From Candidatus Gastranaerophilales bacterium (lineage in GTDB: Bacteria > Cyanobacteriota > Vampirovibrionia > Gastranaerophilales > Gastranaerophilaceae): a stretch of 64,000 nucleotides of DNA. How positions within the stretch are numbered: position 1 is the first letter of the stretch; the number at the start of each line of letters is the position of its first letter. The stretch lies in NCBI GenBank assembly GCA_947625495.1, contig CANQOQ010000004.1, positions 36,425-100,424 on the forward strand. Reading direction: 5' to 3'. The notes below the pieces were generated by a model. It did not search any database and had not been told where the DNA came from. It worked only from the letters and a program-made list of their open reading frames with translations. Below are positions 36,367 through 45,700 of this stretch, piece by piece. A program made the translations under genes and the position numbers.

Positions 36367-36393
36367 AAAACGGTCAAATAAAGACCGTTTTTT
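36365..36393. terminator. Rho-independent terminator, likely bidirectional
   Basis: AAAAAACGGTC and GACCGTTTTTT flank a seven-base loop between the convergent SPOR and coiled-coil genes. Confidence 0.88.
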
Positions 36394-36428
36394 ATTTTTA
36401 GTTTAAATTTAAGCAGGCTATTTTAGTT

Positions 36429-36947
36429 TTATCCGACACCGTTAAATTTTGGTGTAGCTCTGTCTATTGCTTGCCCTTCGGCTTCTTCAACAGCTTCAAG
36501 TTGTTTTTCGGCTGCTGATAATTTTGTTTCAATTCTTTTTTGCTGCATATCAAGCTGATTTTCAAATGCTTCTAATTTCTTATTATATTGAACTGCATAT
36601 TCCTGATTTACTGAAGTATTTAATAACTCCGCAACTGAAGCCAGATATTCTTCACTGTTATTCTGACTTGCGGCCATAGAACCTATTTCTCCAATTGTAG
36701 TTCCAGAACCACCTTCAGAATCGGCCAGCTGTGTATATGCCTCAGCACCTTGTAAAAATTCAGAATAATTTCTATAGTTCGTAGGATCAGATGCAATCTC
36801 ATCCACCGTAACCATTCCGTCGGCAATATTAGCAGAAAAATTTATCAATTTTGACTTCTGCTGCATTATGTTGTCTAACTGAGTTTGCAAGGTATAAATA
36901 AGATTTGTATAATAAATCTTCCTGTTTGCAAATAATGCGTACCCCAT
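36429..36947 (-). CDS. 'MGYALFA' coiled-coil protein, copy 2
   Basis: 172 residues. N-terminus MGYALFANRKI and the C-terminal 25 residues (ending EGQAIDRATPKFNGVG) match the gene at 25.6 kb. The centre is different, with a Gly/Ser-rich patch (DSEGGSGTTIGEIG) near residue 80. Otherwise it is helical and coiled-coil-prone. No signal peptide. The AGGTGGGTTA upstream of the ATG can serve as ribosome-binding site. Function unknown; conserved ends and a variable middle suggest that the ends are the functional or sorting elements. Confidence 0.78.
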   Translation of the reverse strand: MGYALFANRKIYYTNLIYTLQTQLDNIMQQKSKLINFSANIADGMVTVDEIASDPTNYRNYSEFLQGAEAYTQLADSEGGSGTTIGEIGSMAASQNNSEEYLASVAELLNTSVNQEYAVQYNKKLEAFENQLDMQQKRIETKLSAAEKQLEAVEEAEGQAIDRATPKFNGVG

Positions 36948-37201
36948 AACTAACCCACCTTTTAATTTAAACTAACCCACATTTATATAAAAACTTTTTG
37001 TTTTTTCAAATTGCTTTTTCTATTTTAATAGCGCACATTTACAACACAAAATGCCTTTAATCTTATTATTTATAAGCATTTCAGCCATTTAGACGCTGTT
37101 TTTTTAATATATATTTGAAATATATTATATTTTTTCTATATTTAATTTTTATATACAACATATATAAAAATAATTTTTTACTAATTTACAATTTGTTACA
37201 A

Positions 37202-38302
37202 TTATATATTTTCACATTTATATTTATACAGCTCATAGCCTAAAATTCCGAGAATAATGTTAGGCAAATTAGCAGCAGTAAACGCAGGAATAGTCAAATT
37301 ATAACCGAGTGAAAGAGAAAAAGCTCTAATAATATAATAACAGAAGATAATTGCAATACTAAAAAGGAAGCCGCGATTATGCCTTACACGAGGCGGGGTT
37401 ATTGCGAGAGGAATTCCCAATACAACAAATACAACGGTTGTAATAGGCAGTGCTATTTTTTCCCAGAATGTAACCTTGTATCTTGCAAGTATTTTATCAG
37501 AAAGCCCCTTATTCGTATATAAATATGGGAATAATTGCTTTAAATTCAATTCTGATCCGTTATTTTCTTTATCAAGCTGTTTTTGAATATCACTGCCAAA
37601 ATCAATAATGGTTTTTTCAAGCCAAGAAGTATTAAGAGTTTTTCCAGCTTTTGAAATAGTATAAACAGAAGCATTATCAAACTGCCAGCCCTCTAATACA
37701 GAAGTACCTGTTTTTGCTTGAAGAATTTGTATTTTATCATTATCCGATAAATCGAGAATAGACACATTAGAGAACTGCTTATCTTCACATTTTTCCACAT
37801 AAAATAATCTTTTAAGATAATTTCCTTCTTTAAGTTCCTTCATAGAGAAGTTTTGTTTTCCTTCAGGAATATTTCTTTGGACTATCGCATATAAAGCCAG
37901 TGTCTTTGATTGTGATTGTGTCATAGGCACTATAGTTTCATTTATTACAAAAGTTATAAGTGCCATAAATATTGAAAACATAAATACCGGTCTTGCTATT
38001 CTGCTTATACTTACTGAACAAGCTTTCAGAATAGTAATTTCCGATTGAAGGCACATTTTATTAATTGTCATTACAGTTGCAAAAAGTACGCTCATGGGGA
38101 TTGTCATTACTATTACGGACGGCAGATTTAATAAAATTATCATAAATGCAATTTTTACAGGCATTCCGTACATTGATATCTGTTTTATTAAAGATATAAA
38201 TGTATCAGAAGCAAATATTATTGAAGTAAAAACAACTATCCCCAGAATAAATACTTCAAATATCTGTTTTAGAATATATCTGTCCAGTATCGTAAATTTC
38301 AT
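37202..38302 (-). CDS. LptF/LptG (YjgP/YjgQ) family lipopolysaccharide export permease
   Basis: 366 residues. Inner-membrane half of the LptBFG transporter that extracts lipopolysaccharide. N-terminal DRYILKQIFEVFILGIVVF is the family signature helix. Three membrane helices, a periplasmic beta-jellyroll (about 130-265) and three C-terminal helices follow (VVFVVLGIPLAITPPR). A single copy is seen here, as in cyanobacteria, where one permease gene is common. No lptB is adjacent. Confidence 0.9.
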   Translation of the reverse strand: MKFTILDRYILKQIFEVFILGIVVFTSIIFASDTFISLIKQISMYGMPVKIAFMIILLNLPSVIVMTIPMSVLFATVMTINKMCLQSEITILKACSVSISRIARPVFMFSIFMALITFVINETIVPMTQSQSKTLALYAIVQRNIPEGKQNFSMKELKEGNYLKRLFYVEKCEDKQFSNVSILDLSDNDKIQILQAKTGTSVLEGWQFDNASVYTISKAGKTLNTSWLEKTIIDFGSDIQKQLDKENNGSELNLKQLFPYLYTNKGLSDKILARYKVTFWEKIALPITTVVFVVLGIPLAITPPRVRHNRGFLFSIAIIFCYYIIRAFSLSLGYNLTIPAFTAANLPNIILGILGYELYKYKCENI

Positions 38303-38337
38303 ATCTTAATTTTAAAACAAAAAAGGACTTTTTCCAA

Positions 38338-39537
38338 TCAGAGTTTTTCCCATTCTTGTGAAAATTTATCCAAGGCTTTTTGTATCGGAATATTATTTAT
38401 TAATATTTCTTGTATACAGTCAGATGAAAGAGTATTTAATTCTTTTTTATTTTTTATATTTTGAATGGGAGGCTGAAGTGAATATAACTGTTTTGCACTT
38501 ATTGTTCTTGCTTTGGATTGAATATCGGATGATGAATATATAAAATAGTCATCATTAAGCGCATATTTATTCACCGGCAGGATTGTTGTTATTTTTGAAA
38601 GCTCCAGCTGATTTTGTTTATTTGTAAAAAACAGGGCAAAATCAAGAGCTTCTTCCTTGTTCTTTGATTTTAAAGGAATTATAAAGTTCATAAGAGAATA
38701 ATCATATAATCCGGTTTCTCCTGTCAATTGCGGAATCACTTTTGTATTTTTATAAACATCAGGAGCATTTTCTTTTATCATATTTAAAAAATTTGCCCCC
38801 GTTACAAGAAAAGCAAGTTTACCCGACATATATTTTTCCAGTGCGTCTCTATGTGTTTGAGTTACACTTTCTTTCGGAAATAAATTTTCATCATACAATT
38901 TTTTTAATGTTTTAAATATTTTTACACTTTTTTCATCATTTATAGCATCAGGGGTATTTATATTATATTTATTTAACAGTTTTAAAAGAGTATCATTTTC
39001 GGTAAAACTTATCATTGTAAGGTTTGAATTTTTTGGAACATTTAAATTAAATAATTCATCATAAGTTTTTGGAGTTTTATCAGTAATTTTTAAATTGCAT
39101 AATGTAACTGCCGATGTTGCATAAAACGGAACCGCAAAATATTTATCATTATATTTCAGGGTATTTAACAGCGAAGGAAGGAATTGAACAAGTTTTTTTT
39201 CATCTATTGAATACAGTGCATTTTTTTGAGCCAATAAAAGTGAGAAATCAGGTGTCAAATTTACTAAATCAGGCGGATTATCAGACAATATGGCAGCAAG
39301 AGTTCTCTTCTCACCTTCCGCATAAGGAACATCTATCCATTTTATTTTTATTTCAGGATGATTTTTTTCATACTCTGATATTATTTTATTAATATATTTA
39401 TCATAAGTCCCAAGCTGAAGAGTCCAAAACGTAATTGTTTTAGAGTTGTCTTTAATATTAACTTTTTTATTGCAATTTAAAGTAAATACAAATATTGCAA
39501 TTAATAAAAAAATAAATATTACTGTAATACGGCGCAT
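38338..39537 (-). CDS. Extracellular sugar-binding protein of an ABC importer (family 1)
   Basis: 399 residues, similar in layout to MalE/UgpB-type binding proteins: TITFWTLQLGTYDKYINKII, then NPPDLVNLTPDF and KLAFLVTGANFL. The N-terminus is hydrophobic and ends FTLNC near residue 22, a possible but non-canonical lipobox, so it is either a lipoprotein or simply anchored. The ligand is probably an oligosaccharide or glycerol-phosphate-like compound. No permease is adjacent; a matching permease type lies about 9 kb away at 48.2 kb. Confidence 0.85.
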   Translation of the reverse strand: MRRITVIFIFLLIAIFVFTLNCNKKVNIKDNSKTITFWTLQLGTYDKYINKIISEYEKNHPEIKIKWIDVPYAEGEKRTLAAILSDNPPDLVNLTPDFSLLLAQKNALYSIDEKKLVQFLPSLLNTLKYNDKYFAVPFYATSAVTLCNLKITDKTPKTYDELFNLNVPKNSNLTMISFTENDTLLKLLNKYNINTPDAINDEKSVKIFKTLKKLYDENLFPKESVTQTHRDALEKYMSGKLAFLVTGANFLNMIKENAPDVYKNTKVIPQLTGETGLYDYSLMNFIIPLKSKNKEEALDFALFFTNKQNQLELSKITTILPVNKYALNDDYFIYSSSDIQSKARTISAKQLYSLQPPIQNIKNKKELNTLSSDCIQEILINNIPIQKALDKFSQEWEKL

Positions 39538-39644
39538 AATTTAGTTAATCTCCGATAATTTTATTATAATATAAATTAATGGTTAATGTATTTATTTAAT
39601 TCCGTAGTAAAATATAATTAAAAATAGGTTAAAGGAGATAAATT

Positions 39645-40154
39645 ATGATTAGTGAAAGACTTGAAAATGCAATTAATGAACAAATAAATGCTGAATTTTA
39701 TTCAGAATACTTTTATTTATCAATGTATGCATATTTCGAAAGAATGAACCTGCAAGGCTTCAAAAACTGGATGCATGTTCAATTGCAGGAAGAACATGCA
39801 CATGCTATGGGTTTGTTTGAATATTTACAGGAACGCGGCGGAAAAGTTGTTCTTAATAAAGTTGAACAGCCAAAAACTGATTGGAACTCACCCAGAGAAG
39901 TTTTTGAAGATGTATTAAAACATGAACAACTGGTTACTTCTAAGATTAATGCTTTATTGGATGTAGCAGAAGAAGTTAAAGACAGAGCTGCAGTTTCATT
40001 CTTAGACTGGTATTTAAAAGAACAGGTTGAAGAGGAATCTAATGTCGGTGATGTTCTTAAAACTTTGAATTTAATATGTGATGACAAGCAATGTTTATTT
40101 ATGTTAGATAAAGAGCTTGCTTCAAGAACTTTTAATGCTCCTGCAATAGGTTAA
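39645..40154 (+). CDS. ftn: Non-haem ferritin
   Basis: 169 residues, iron-storage ferritin. The ferroxidase ligands are in place: E in INEQINAEFYSEYFY near residue 17, EEHAH near residue 50, and the later E/Q pair in LDWYLKEQVEEE near residue 127. AAAGGAGAT precedes the ATG. A hairpin terminator separates it from the downstream flavin reductase, which may share its promoter by read-through; a flavin reductase could supply electrons for iron release (inference). Confidence 0.95.
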   Translation: MISERLENAINEQINAEFYSEYFYLSMYAYFERMNLQGFKNWMHVQLQEEHAHAMGLFEYLQERGGKVVLNKVEQPKTDWNSPREVFEDVLKHEQLVTSKINALLDVAEEVKDRAAVSFLDWYLKEQVEEESNVGDVLKTLNLICDDKQCLFMLDKELASRTFNAPAIG

Positions 40155-40165
40155 ACAAAACATTT

Positions 40166-40195
40166 AAGGAGAGGTTAATTCCTCTCCTTTTATTT
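40166..40195 (+). terminator. Intercistronic terminator after ferritin
   Basis: AAGGAGAGG pairs with CCTCTCCTT around a six-base loop, followed by T-rich sequence. It lies between ferritin and the flavin reductase and may be an attenuator. Confidence 0.75.
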
Positions 40196-40209
40196 AAAAA
40201 GAGGAAATT

Positions 40210-40713
40210 ATGAATAATAAAGTATTTACTAAATTGTCATACGGGGTTTACATAGTATCTTGCAAGACAGAAGAAAAAATAACCGGTTGCACTGCAAACA
40301 GTATTATGCAAATAACATCATCCCCCGCATATATAGCTTTAAGTATTAATCATGAAAATTACACGCATGATTGTATTGAAAAAACTAAGTTATTTTCTGT
40401 GTCTATATTATCCGTAGAGTCTAATCCTTTATCTATAGGGACATTTGGTTTTAGAAGCGGAAGAGACTGCAATAAATATGAAAAAATACCCTATGAATTA
40501 AAAGACGGACTTCCAATAGTAAAAGATGCCTGCGGCTATCTTTTGTGCGAAATTACTGATAAAATGGAAACTCCAACCCACACTGTATTTTTAGCTAAAG
40601 TATTAGATGGTGATTTACTAAATGATAATACGGAACCAATGACTTATTCTTATTATCACAATGTAATAAAAGGAAAGAGTCCAAAAACAGCACCTACTTA
40701 TATAAATGAATAA
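40210..40713 (+). CDS. Flavin reductase-domain protein (FMN-binding)
   Basis: 167 residues of the flavin reductase-like fold: FTKLSYGVYIVSC at the start, then GCTANSIMQITSSPAYIALSI, which binds FMN, and FGFRSGRDCNKYEK. Members include reductases that partner rubredoxins and flavodiiron proteins under oxygen stress. It stands downstream of ferritin, which fits an iron/oxygen-stress pairing. A GAGG ribosome-binding site precedes the ATG. Confidence 0.87.
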   Translation: MNNKVFTKLSYGVYIVSCKTEEKITGCTANSIMQITSSPAYIALSINHENYTHDCIEKTKLFSVSILSVESNPLSIGTFGFRSGRDCNKYEKIPYELKDGLPIVKDACGYLLCEITDKMETPTHTVFLAKVLDGDLLNDNTEPMTYSYYHNVIKGKSPKTAPTYINE

Positions 40714-40741
40714 AAAAAGACCTCGGATGAGGTCTTTTTTT
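40712..40741. terminator. Bidirectional terminator overlapping two stop codons
   Basis: A7-GACCTC and GAGGTC-T7 form a 13-pair stem with loop GGAT. Its two ends overlap the stop codons of the flavin reductase gene and of serA. Confidence 0.93.
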
Positions 40742-42332
40742 ATGCGTTGAGTTTTATATATTGAGCATTTTTAATACCGTCAATTTCATTAATTGTTTCC
40801 ATCGTAGAAGAATCTACATCTCTATCTGTATTAATAATCATTATTGATACATTATCCTTTTTGTTAGATTTTTGAGCAACCTGCATTCTGTTGATATTTA
40901 TATTGTGTTCACCAATAACAACAGCAACTTTTGCAATCATAGAAGGCTTGTTTTCGTGAGGAACAATTAACATATGCTCTTCTGCTTCAATACTCATATT
41001 ATAATCATTTATTCTGACGATTCTGGGCATATTTTCAGCAATCATAGCACCTGTTACCGTATTTTCATCCGTATCAGTGGTTAATGTTACTGATATTGAA
41101 CCAATAAAAGTACAATCTTTTTGTGATTTTGAAGTTATAACATTAATACCTCTATTTTTGGCAATAAAAGGAGCATTAACGAAATTCACACCTTCAACAA
41201 ATGAAGAAAATATACCTTTTTGAACAGCAACTTCTAAAGGTGCAACATTTAATTCCGATAAATTTCCGTTAACGGTAATATTAATGTTTTTTAAATTACC
41301 TTTTGATATTTGCTGAACAAGTTCACCGAGGTTTTGAGCCAGCTGCATATAATCTTTAACAGGCTCAATAACGGAAGATTTCAAAGCGGGAATATTAATA
41401 GCAGCTTTAGCACTTCCGCCTGATAATACATCTCTTATTTGTTCAGCTACGTCAATAGCAACGTTAAATTGAGCTTCAGCTGTGCTTGCACCCAAATGCG
41501 GGGTCATAACAATGTTTCCCGTGCAGCCATACAAAGGTGAAGCTTTAATATCAGGTTCCGTTTCAAATACATCAATTGCAGCAGATTGAACCTGACCTGA
41601 TTCAAGTGCTTCTTTAAGTGCCGCTTCATCTATAATACCGCCTCTTGCGCAATTAATTATTCTTACGCCTTTTTTCATTCTGTTTAGAGTATTTTTATTT
41701 ATTAAATAAGTTGTTTCTTTAGTTTTAGGCGTATGAATCGTAATGTAATCACACTGACCCCAAAATTCATCAAGGCTTGAAGCGTATTTTGCACCGATTT
41801 TTTCTACGGCTTCTTTTGTTGTATACGGGTCTGAAACAATAACTTTCATTCCAAGAGCCAAAGCAACATTTGCAACATGAGAACCTATTTTACCGAACCC
41901 GATAATCCCTAATGTTTTTCCAAAAACCTCAACACCCGTAAATTTTGAGCGTTCCCAATTACCTTCTTTAGTAGAAGCTGCCGCAATCGGTATATTTCTG
42001 GACATAGCAAGCATCATAGCTATTGTATGTTCTGCTGCAGCATTTGTGTTTCCGTCGGGTGAATTTACTATTATAATCCCGTTTTGTGTTGCAGATTCAA
42101 TATCAACATTATCAACGCCAACACCAGCTCTGCCGACGATTTTAAGCTTCTTTCCGGCTTCAAGTATTTTTTTTGTAACTTTTGTTTGGCTTCTAATCAT
42201 TAAAGCATCGTAATCAACAATTTTTTTACAGAGTTCATCTTCCGATAATGTCGGAATAAAATCAACCTGAGCCGTTCCTTCAAGTATTTTACCGGCCGCT
42301 TCATTTATTTTATCGGTAATTAGTACTTTCAT
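40740..42332 (-). CDS. serA: D-3-phosphoglycerate dehydrogenase
   Basis: 530 residues, first enzyme of serine synthesis. NAD-binding GFGKIGSHVANVA is near residue 147, the catalytic arginine region INCARGGIIDE near 229 and the catalytic histidine in TPHLGAST near 281. After the catalytic half come the ASB (intervening) domain and a C-terminal ACT domain (HENKPSMIAKVAVVIGEHNIN), the long form common in cyanobacteria and Gram-positives, with serine feedback control expected. It lies nine bases after the aminotransferase gene and forms an operon with it. Confidence 0.95.
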   Translation of the reverse strand: MKVLITDKINEAAGKILEGTAQVDFIPTLSEDELCKKIVDYDALMIRSQTKVTKKILEAGKKLKIVGRAGVGVDNVDIESATQNGIIIVNSPDGNTNAAAEHTIAMMLAMSRNIPIAAASTKEGNWERSKFTGVEVFGKTLGIIGFGKIGSHVANVALALGMKVIVSDPYTTKEAVEKIGAKYASSLDEFWGQCDYITIHTPKTKETTYLINKNTLNRMKKGVRIINCARGGIIDEAALKEALESGQVQSAAIDVFETEPDIKASPLYGCTGNIVMTPHLGASTAEAQFNVAIDVAEQIRDVLSGGSAKAAINIPALKSSVIEPVKDYMQLAQNLGELVQQISKGNLKNINITVNGNLSELNVAPLEVAVQKGIFSSFVEGVNFVNAPFIAKNRGINVITSKSQKDCTFIGSISVTLTTDTDENTVTGAMIAENMPRIVRINDYNMSIEAEEHMLIVPHENKPSMIAKVAVVIGEHNININRMQVAQKSNKKDNVSIMIINTDRDVDSSTMETINEIDGIKNAQYIKLNA

Positions 42333-42341
42333 TATTTCTCC

Positions 42342-43496
42342 TTAGTTATTATTCAAATATTTAATAAGAGCAGCAACACCTGAACCAAGTTCAAATTTAT
42401 AACCGAGTTTATATAGAGTTGCTTCTAAAGCGCCTACAACCATAATTACATCACGCTCTGATACAAAACCTAAAGTTCCTATTCTGAATATCTTATCTTT
42501 AAGCGCATTTTGACCGTTTGCAACTTCAATATCATAATCATTTTTAAGGATTTTTCTAATATCCGGCACACTAATACCTTCAGGCGGAAGAACTGCCGTA
42601 ATTGTTGTACTTGCAATCTTATCATCATCAACAAAAAGTTTTAAATTTAGAGCTTTTAATGCAGTTCTCAAACCTTTTGACAATTTTGTATGACGTGCAA
42701 TAACATTCTCCAATCCTTCTTCTTTTATCATCTCAAGCCCTGTTTTTAAACCTGCTATAAGGTTAACGGCAGGAGTAAATGCCGTGGAATTAGCAAGAAC
42801 CGATTTTCTGTTTGTATCCCAATTAAAATAGAAATCAGGACGTTTGCAATCTTTATGTACTTCCCACGCTTTTTCGCTTGCGGCGAGGAAGGATAATCCC
42901 GGAGGCACCATAAATCCTTTTTGAGAGCCTGAAATAAGTACATCAATACCCCATTCGTCCATTTTACAATCTATTGCACCGATACTTGTAACACCGTCCA
43001 CAACCGATAATGCACCATGTTCTTTTATTATTGATACAAGTGTTTTAACATCATTAGTAACACCTGTTGAGGTTTCATTTTGAATAAGCGTTACCAATTT
43101 TATTTCTTTATTAATATCTTTATCTAATCTTTCTTTTAATACCATAGGATTTATGGCTTGAGAAGGTTCTACTTCAATAATTTCCACATCAGCCCCGAGT
43201 GCTGTTGATATTTTAGCCAGTCTTTGGCTAAAATTACCAATAACTAATGATAAAACCTTATCCCCTGGGTTTATTAAATTTGATAAAGCGGCATCCATTG
43301 CTCCTGTTCCGCTCGCCGTATAAACTATTACATCATTTTTTGTTTGAAAAACATATTTTAAATCAGAATATACAGATTCAAGAATTTTAGAAAATTCGCT
43401 GCTTCTGTGTCCTATAGGATGTTTTGCCATTGTTAAAAGTACACTTTCGGGTACCGGCGTAGGTCCCGGTATCATCAAAAAAGATTTATCTTTCAT
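42342..43496 (-). CDS. Class V PLP aminotransferase (serine/phosphoserine-type)
   Basis: 384 residues of the alanine/serine-glyoxylate aminotransferase family: start MIPGPTPVPESVL, HRSSEFSKIL, SGTGAMDAALSNL, and the PLP lysine in SGSQKGFMVPPGL near residue 193. Next to serA it most likely performs the phosphoserine transamination step in place of SerC, a substitution known in organisms lacking canonical SerC. An alternative is serine- or alanine-glyoxylate transaminase activity. Confidence 0.9.
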   Translation of the reverse strand: MKDKSFLMIPGPTPVPESVLLTMAKHPIGHRSSEFSKILESVYSDLKYVFQTKNDVIVYTASGTGAMDAALSNLINPGDKVLSLVIGNFSQRLAKISTALGADVEIIEVEPSQAINPMVLKERLDKDINKEIKLVTLIQNETSTGVTNDVKTLVSIIKEHGALSVVDGVTSIGAIDCKMDEWGIDVLISGSQKGFMVPPGLSFLAASEKAWEVHKDCKRPDFYFNWDTNRKSVLANSTAFTPAVNLIAGLKTGLEMIKEEGLENVIARHTKLSKGLRTALKALNLKLFVDDDKIASTTITAVLPPEGISVPDIRKILKNDYDIEVANGQNALKDKIFRIGTLGFVSERDVIMVVGALEATLYKLGYKFELGSGVAALIKYLNNN

Positions 43497-43659
43497 TACT
43501 CATTCTCCACCCTGATTAACTACAAATTTTATTCTCTCACAAATGAATATCTTTAGTAACCATTTGTTAAATTTGTAAACATATCAATAATTTCGGTAAA
43601 TTTAAACTGATAAATTGTTTTTATATTTATAGGTAAGTATAAATCAACAAAGGTAAAAT

Positions 43660-44217
43660 ATGGCAAACGGAATATCGTGTGCATTTTTTGCAGGTAAAAA
43701 TTTAATATACGGACAAAAAGAAAAGAACGTATTTAAAGAAGGAATCGGCGGTATCCAAACAGTAAGAACAGTTGACAGTGCCGCAAAATCCGGATTAATA
43801 AATATTCCTAATGCTCCTATTTTAAGTAAAATAACTGCTTTCCTAAAAAAAATATTATACCCGTTAATAATACTATCAGGCGTATACAATACCATAAAAT
43901 CGGAAGATAAAATAAAAACCGGATTTGAACAAGCAGGCGGGATTTCTTTTATGTATACGTTTGAAAGATGTTATGAAAAGATTATCAATCCGCTAGAAAA
44001 AAAACTTATAAACTCGCCAAATGCAAGAAATAATAAATTTCTTAAAGCAGGTATATATATATTAAAAGGTGCGGGATTTGTCTGTTCTTCTCTTGCAGGA
44101 TATACCTTAGGCAGTAAATTGGCAGACACGGCAGTTAATAAATACAGAGAAAATAATACAGCCATAAAAGAAAATGAAAGCTATGTAAATATCTTTGATG
44201 ATATAGCATTACTTTAG
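43660..44217 (+). CDS. Unknown protein with two hydrophobic segments
   Basis: 185 residues, unrecognised. Soluble N-terminus (MANGISCAFFAGKNLIYGQK), hydrophobic stretches near residues 68-82 (KILYPLIILSGVYN) and 135-150 (GAGFVCSSLAGYTLG), and a polar, acidic tail. AAAGG precedes the ATG. Its stop overlaps that of the convergent repeat protein. General style resembles the coupled membrane proteins at 12.6-14.3 kb; function unknown. Confidence 0.7.
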   Translation: MANGISCAFFAGKNLIYGQKEKNVFKEGIGGIQTVRTVDSAAKSGLINIPNAPILSKITAFLKKILYPLIILSGVYNTIKSEDKIKTGFEQAGGISFMYTFERCYEKIINPLEKKLINSPNARNNKFLKAGIYILKGAGFVCSSLAGYTLGSKLADTAVNKYRENNTAIKENESYVNIFDDIALL

Positions 44218-45104
44218 AGTAGAATAGCAAGAATCATAAGCAAAATACCTCCCAGCTGCGACATTGTAGCTATATTTTGCATTTTTCTGTTGTTTTCGTA
44301 CTTGTAACTGTTCTTTTTTGCATCATAAGCCACCATAATTCTTTGTAAACGGCTTATGTCACTGTCTGTAACAAAAGTTCTTTTAAAAATTTTATTTTCA
44401 AGTCTGCTTAATCTGTTTGAAATATTATCATTATCAAAATTACCTTTTAATAAATCCTGCTCCAATACAGCAAGCTGGAAAGGAATAGTCTGGTCGTTTA
44501 CAGCTTCAAGCCCGCTGTTATTATAATACTCATTAAGTTCATCAGCAGAATATGAGCTCATAGAATTTCTTTTTTTTGAACCTGAACCCACAGCCATACT
44601 TAATCTGTCAACCCTGTCATTTAGTGAATCGTTTGTTTTTCTGTTAAATACTTGCTGTTCAAGTCTGTCTAAACGTTTATAAATACTTTCATTTTTATAA
44701 GTGGTATTGAATACTTGAAGCTCCATAGAATCAACAATAGGGTAATCAACCGAAGAATCTTCCTTTTGTCCGTATTCTTCATTAGAAGGCAAATTTGAGT
44801 TATTCAAAGCGTTTGAACCGGTGCCGGAAGCCTCAGGTACCTGTGAAACAGGAGTTTTTACAGGTGCGGTATAACCTATATCAGTTTGTATATCTTTTAT
44901 TCTGGAGGGAATATTACCGTTCTTTTTTGCACCGTACAAATATTTTTCAATTCTCTCAACCCTGACAGTGTCAGTTTCATTGGAGTAATCATAACCGAAA
45001 AGAGAATTTTCTATATCTGATATATTTGAAACCAAAGAAGTCTTAGCCTGAACAAAAACAGGCATTATTATAATTATAAAGATTACCAGTATTATTTTTT
45101 TCAT
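44214..45104 (-). CDS. Exported protein with three LExxVF-type repeats and a C-terminal membrane helix
   Basis: 296 residues. Signal peptide MKKIILVIFIIIIMPVFVQA. Three copies of a roughly 48-residue module lie at about residues 30-78, 125-173 and 215-268, with pattern LE..[VL]F...Y.N[ED]...RL.RLE..VF.....D....R..RL. Linkers are Ser/Pro/Gln-rich. A C-terminal hydrophobic helix (LGGILLMILAILL) ends the protein. I have seen such repeats associated with cyanobacteria-lineage proteins but know no function. ATG 45104 has GAG 5 bases ahead; ATG 45116 is possible. Last gene of the phosphohexomutase/sppA/Yip1 operon. Confidence 0.8.
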   Translation of the reverse strand: MKKIILVIFIIIIMPVFVQAKTSLVSNISDIENSLFGYDYSNETDTVRVERIEKYLYGAKKNGNIPSRIKDIQTDIGYTAPVKTPVSQVPEASGTGSNALNNSNLPSNEEYGQKEDSSVDYPIVDSMELQVFNTTYKNESIYKRLDRLEQQVFNRKTNDSLNDRVDRLSMAVGSGSKKRNSMSSYSADELNEYYNNSGLEAVNDQTIPFQLAVLEQDLLKGNFDNDNISNRLSRLENKIFKRTFVTDSDISRLQRIMVAYDAKKNSYKYENNRKMQNIATMSQLGGILLMILAILL

Positions 45105-45121
45105 AACCACTCTCATTTATT

Positions 45122-45700
45122 TTATATGGAAAATATATATCCAATCTTTGATAAAAAACATACCGACCAATATATAGAAAAGAATACAGATATAATCGGC
45201 AGAAAAATTAACATAAAAGAACGTGCATAAGATATTTTATAAACAGCTTTTATCGAATATATGTATAATGCAATTATCCAAAGATACAGAATAAATTGAG
45301 AAATTGAGCCTATAAGATAGCCTGCATCACCTGAATTTTTAATTAAATTTAAAGGTGCGAAAAATATATAAGGAATAGGCGCAAATGCGGTATAAAACAG
45401 TATTTTAGATAAATTTCCGCTTTTTGAAAATATTTTTGCAGCATATTCAAAAAATAATGCGGTAAAAAACCATAAAAATAATGTAGTTACTACAGAGATA
45501 ATCAGTTTATACCAAATTGAAAAAGATAAAATTGAACCGTCAAATACAGCGGTCATTACGGTAGTAAATATAGCAATAAAAACAACAATACCCGCCGCTA
45601 GTCTGACCGAAACCGATATATCTTCATTCTCAAAAAAAGTTTTCGGAGAAAAGATAACATTGTATATATTTTCAAAAATTTGTTCAGTAGTTATTCCCAT
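45122..45700 (-). CDS. Yip1-domain-like membrane protein
   Basis: 192 residues with five or so membrane helices after a short amphipathic N-terminus containing NVIFSPKTFFE, the pattern that precedes helix 1 in bacterial Yip1 (PF04893) proteins. Function in bacteria unknown; membrane remodelling or stress roles have been proposed. Its start overlaps the end of sppA by ten bases. Confidence 0.75.
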   Translation of the reverse strand: MGITTEQIFENIYNVIFSPKTFFENEDISVSVRLAAGIVVFIAIFTTVMTAVFDGSILSFSIWYKLIISVVTTLFLWFFTALFFEYAAKIFSKSGNLSKILFYTAFAPIPYIFFAPLNLIKNSGDAGYLIGSISQFILYLWIIALYIYSIKAVYKISYARSFMLIFLPIISVFFSIYWSVCFLSKIGYIFSI

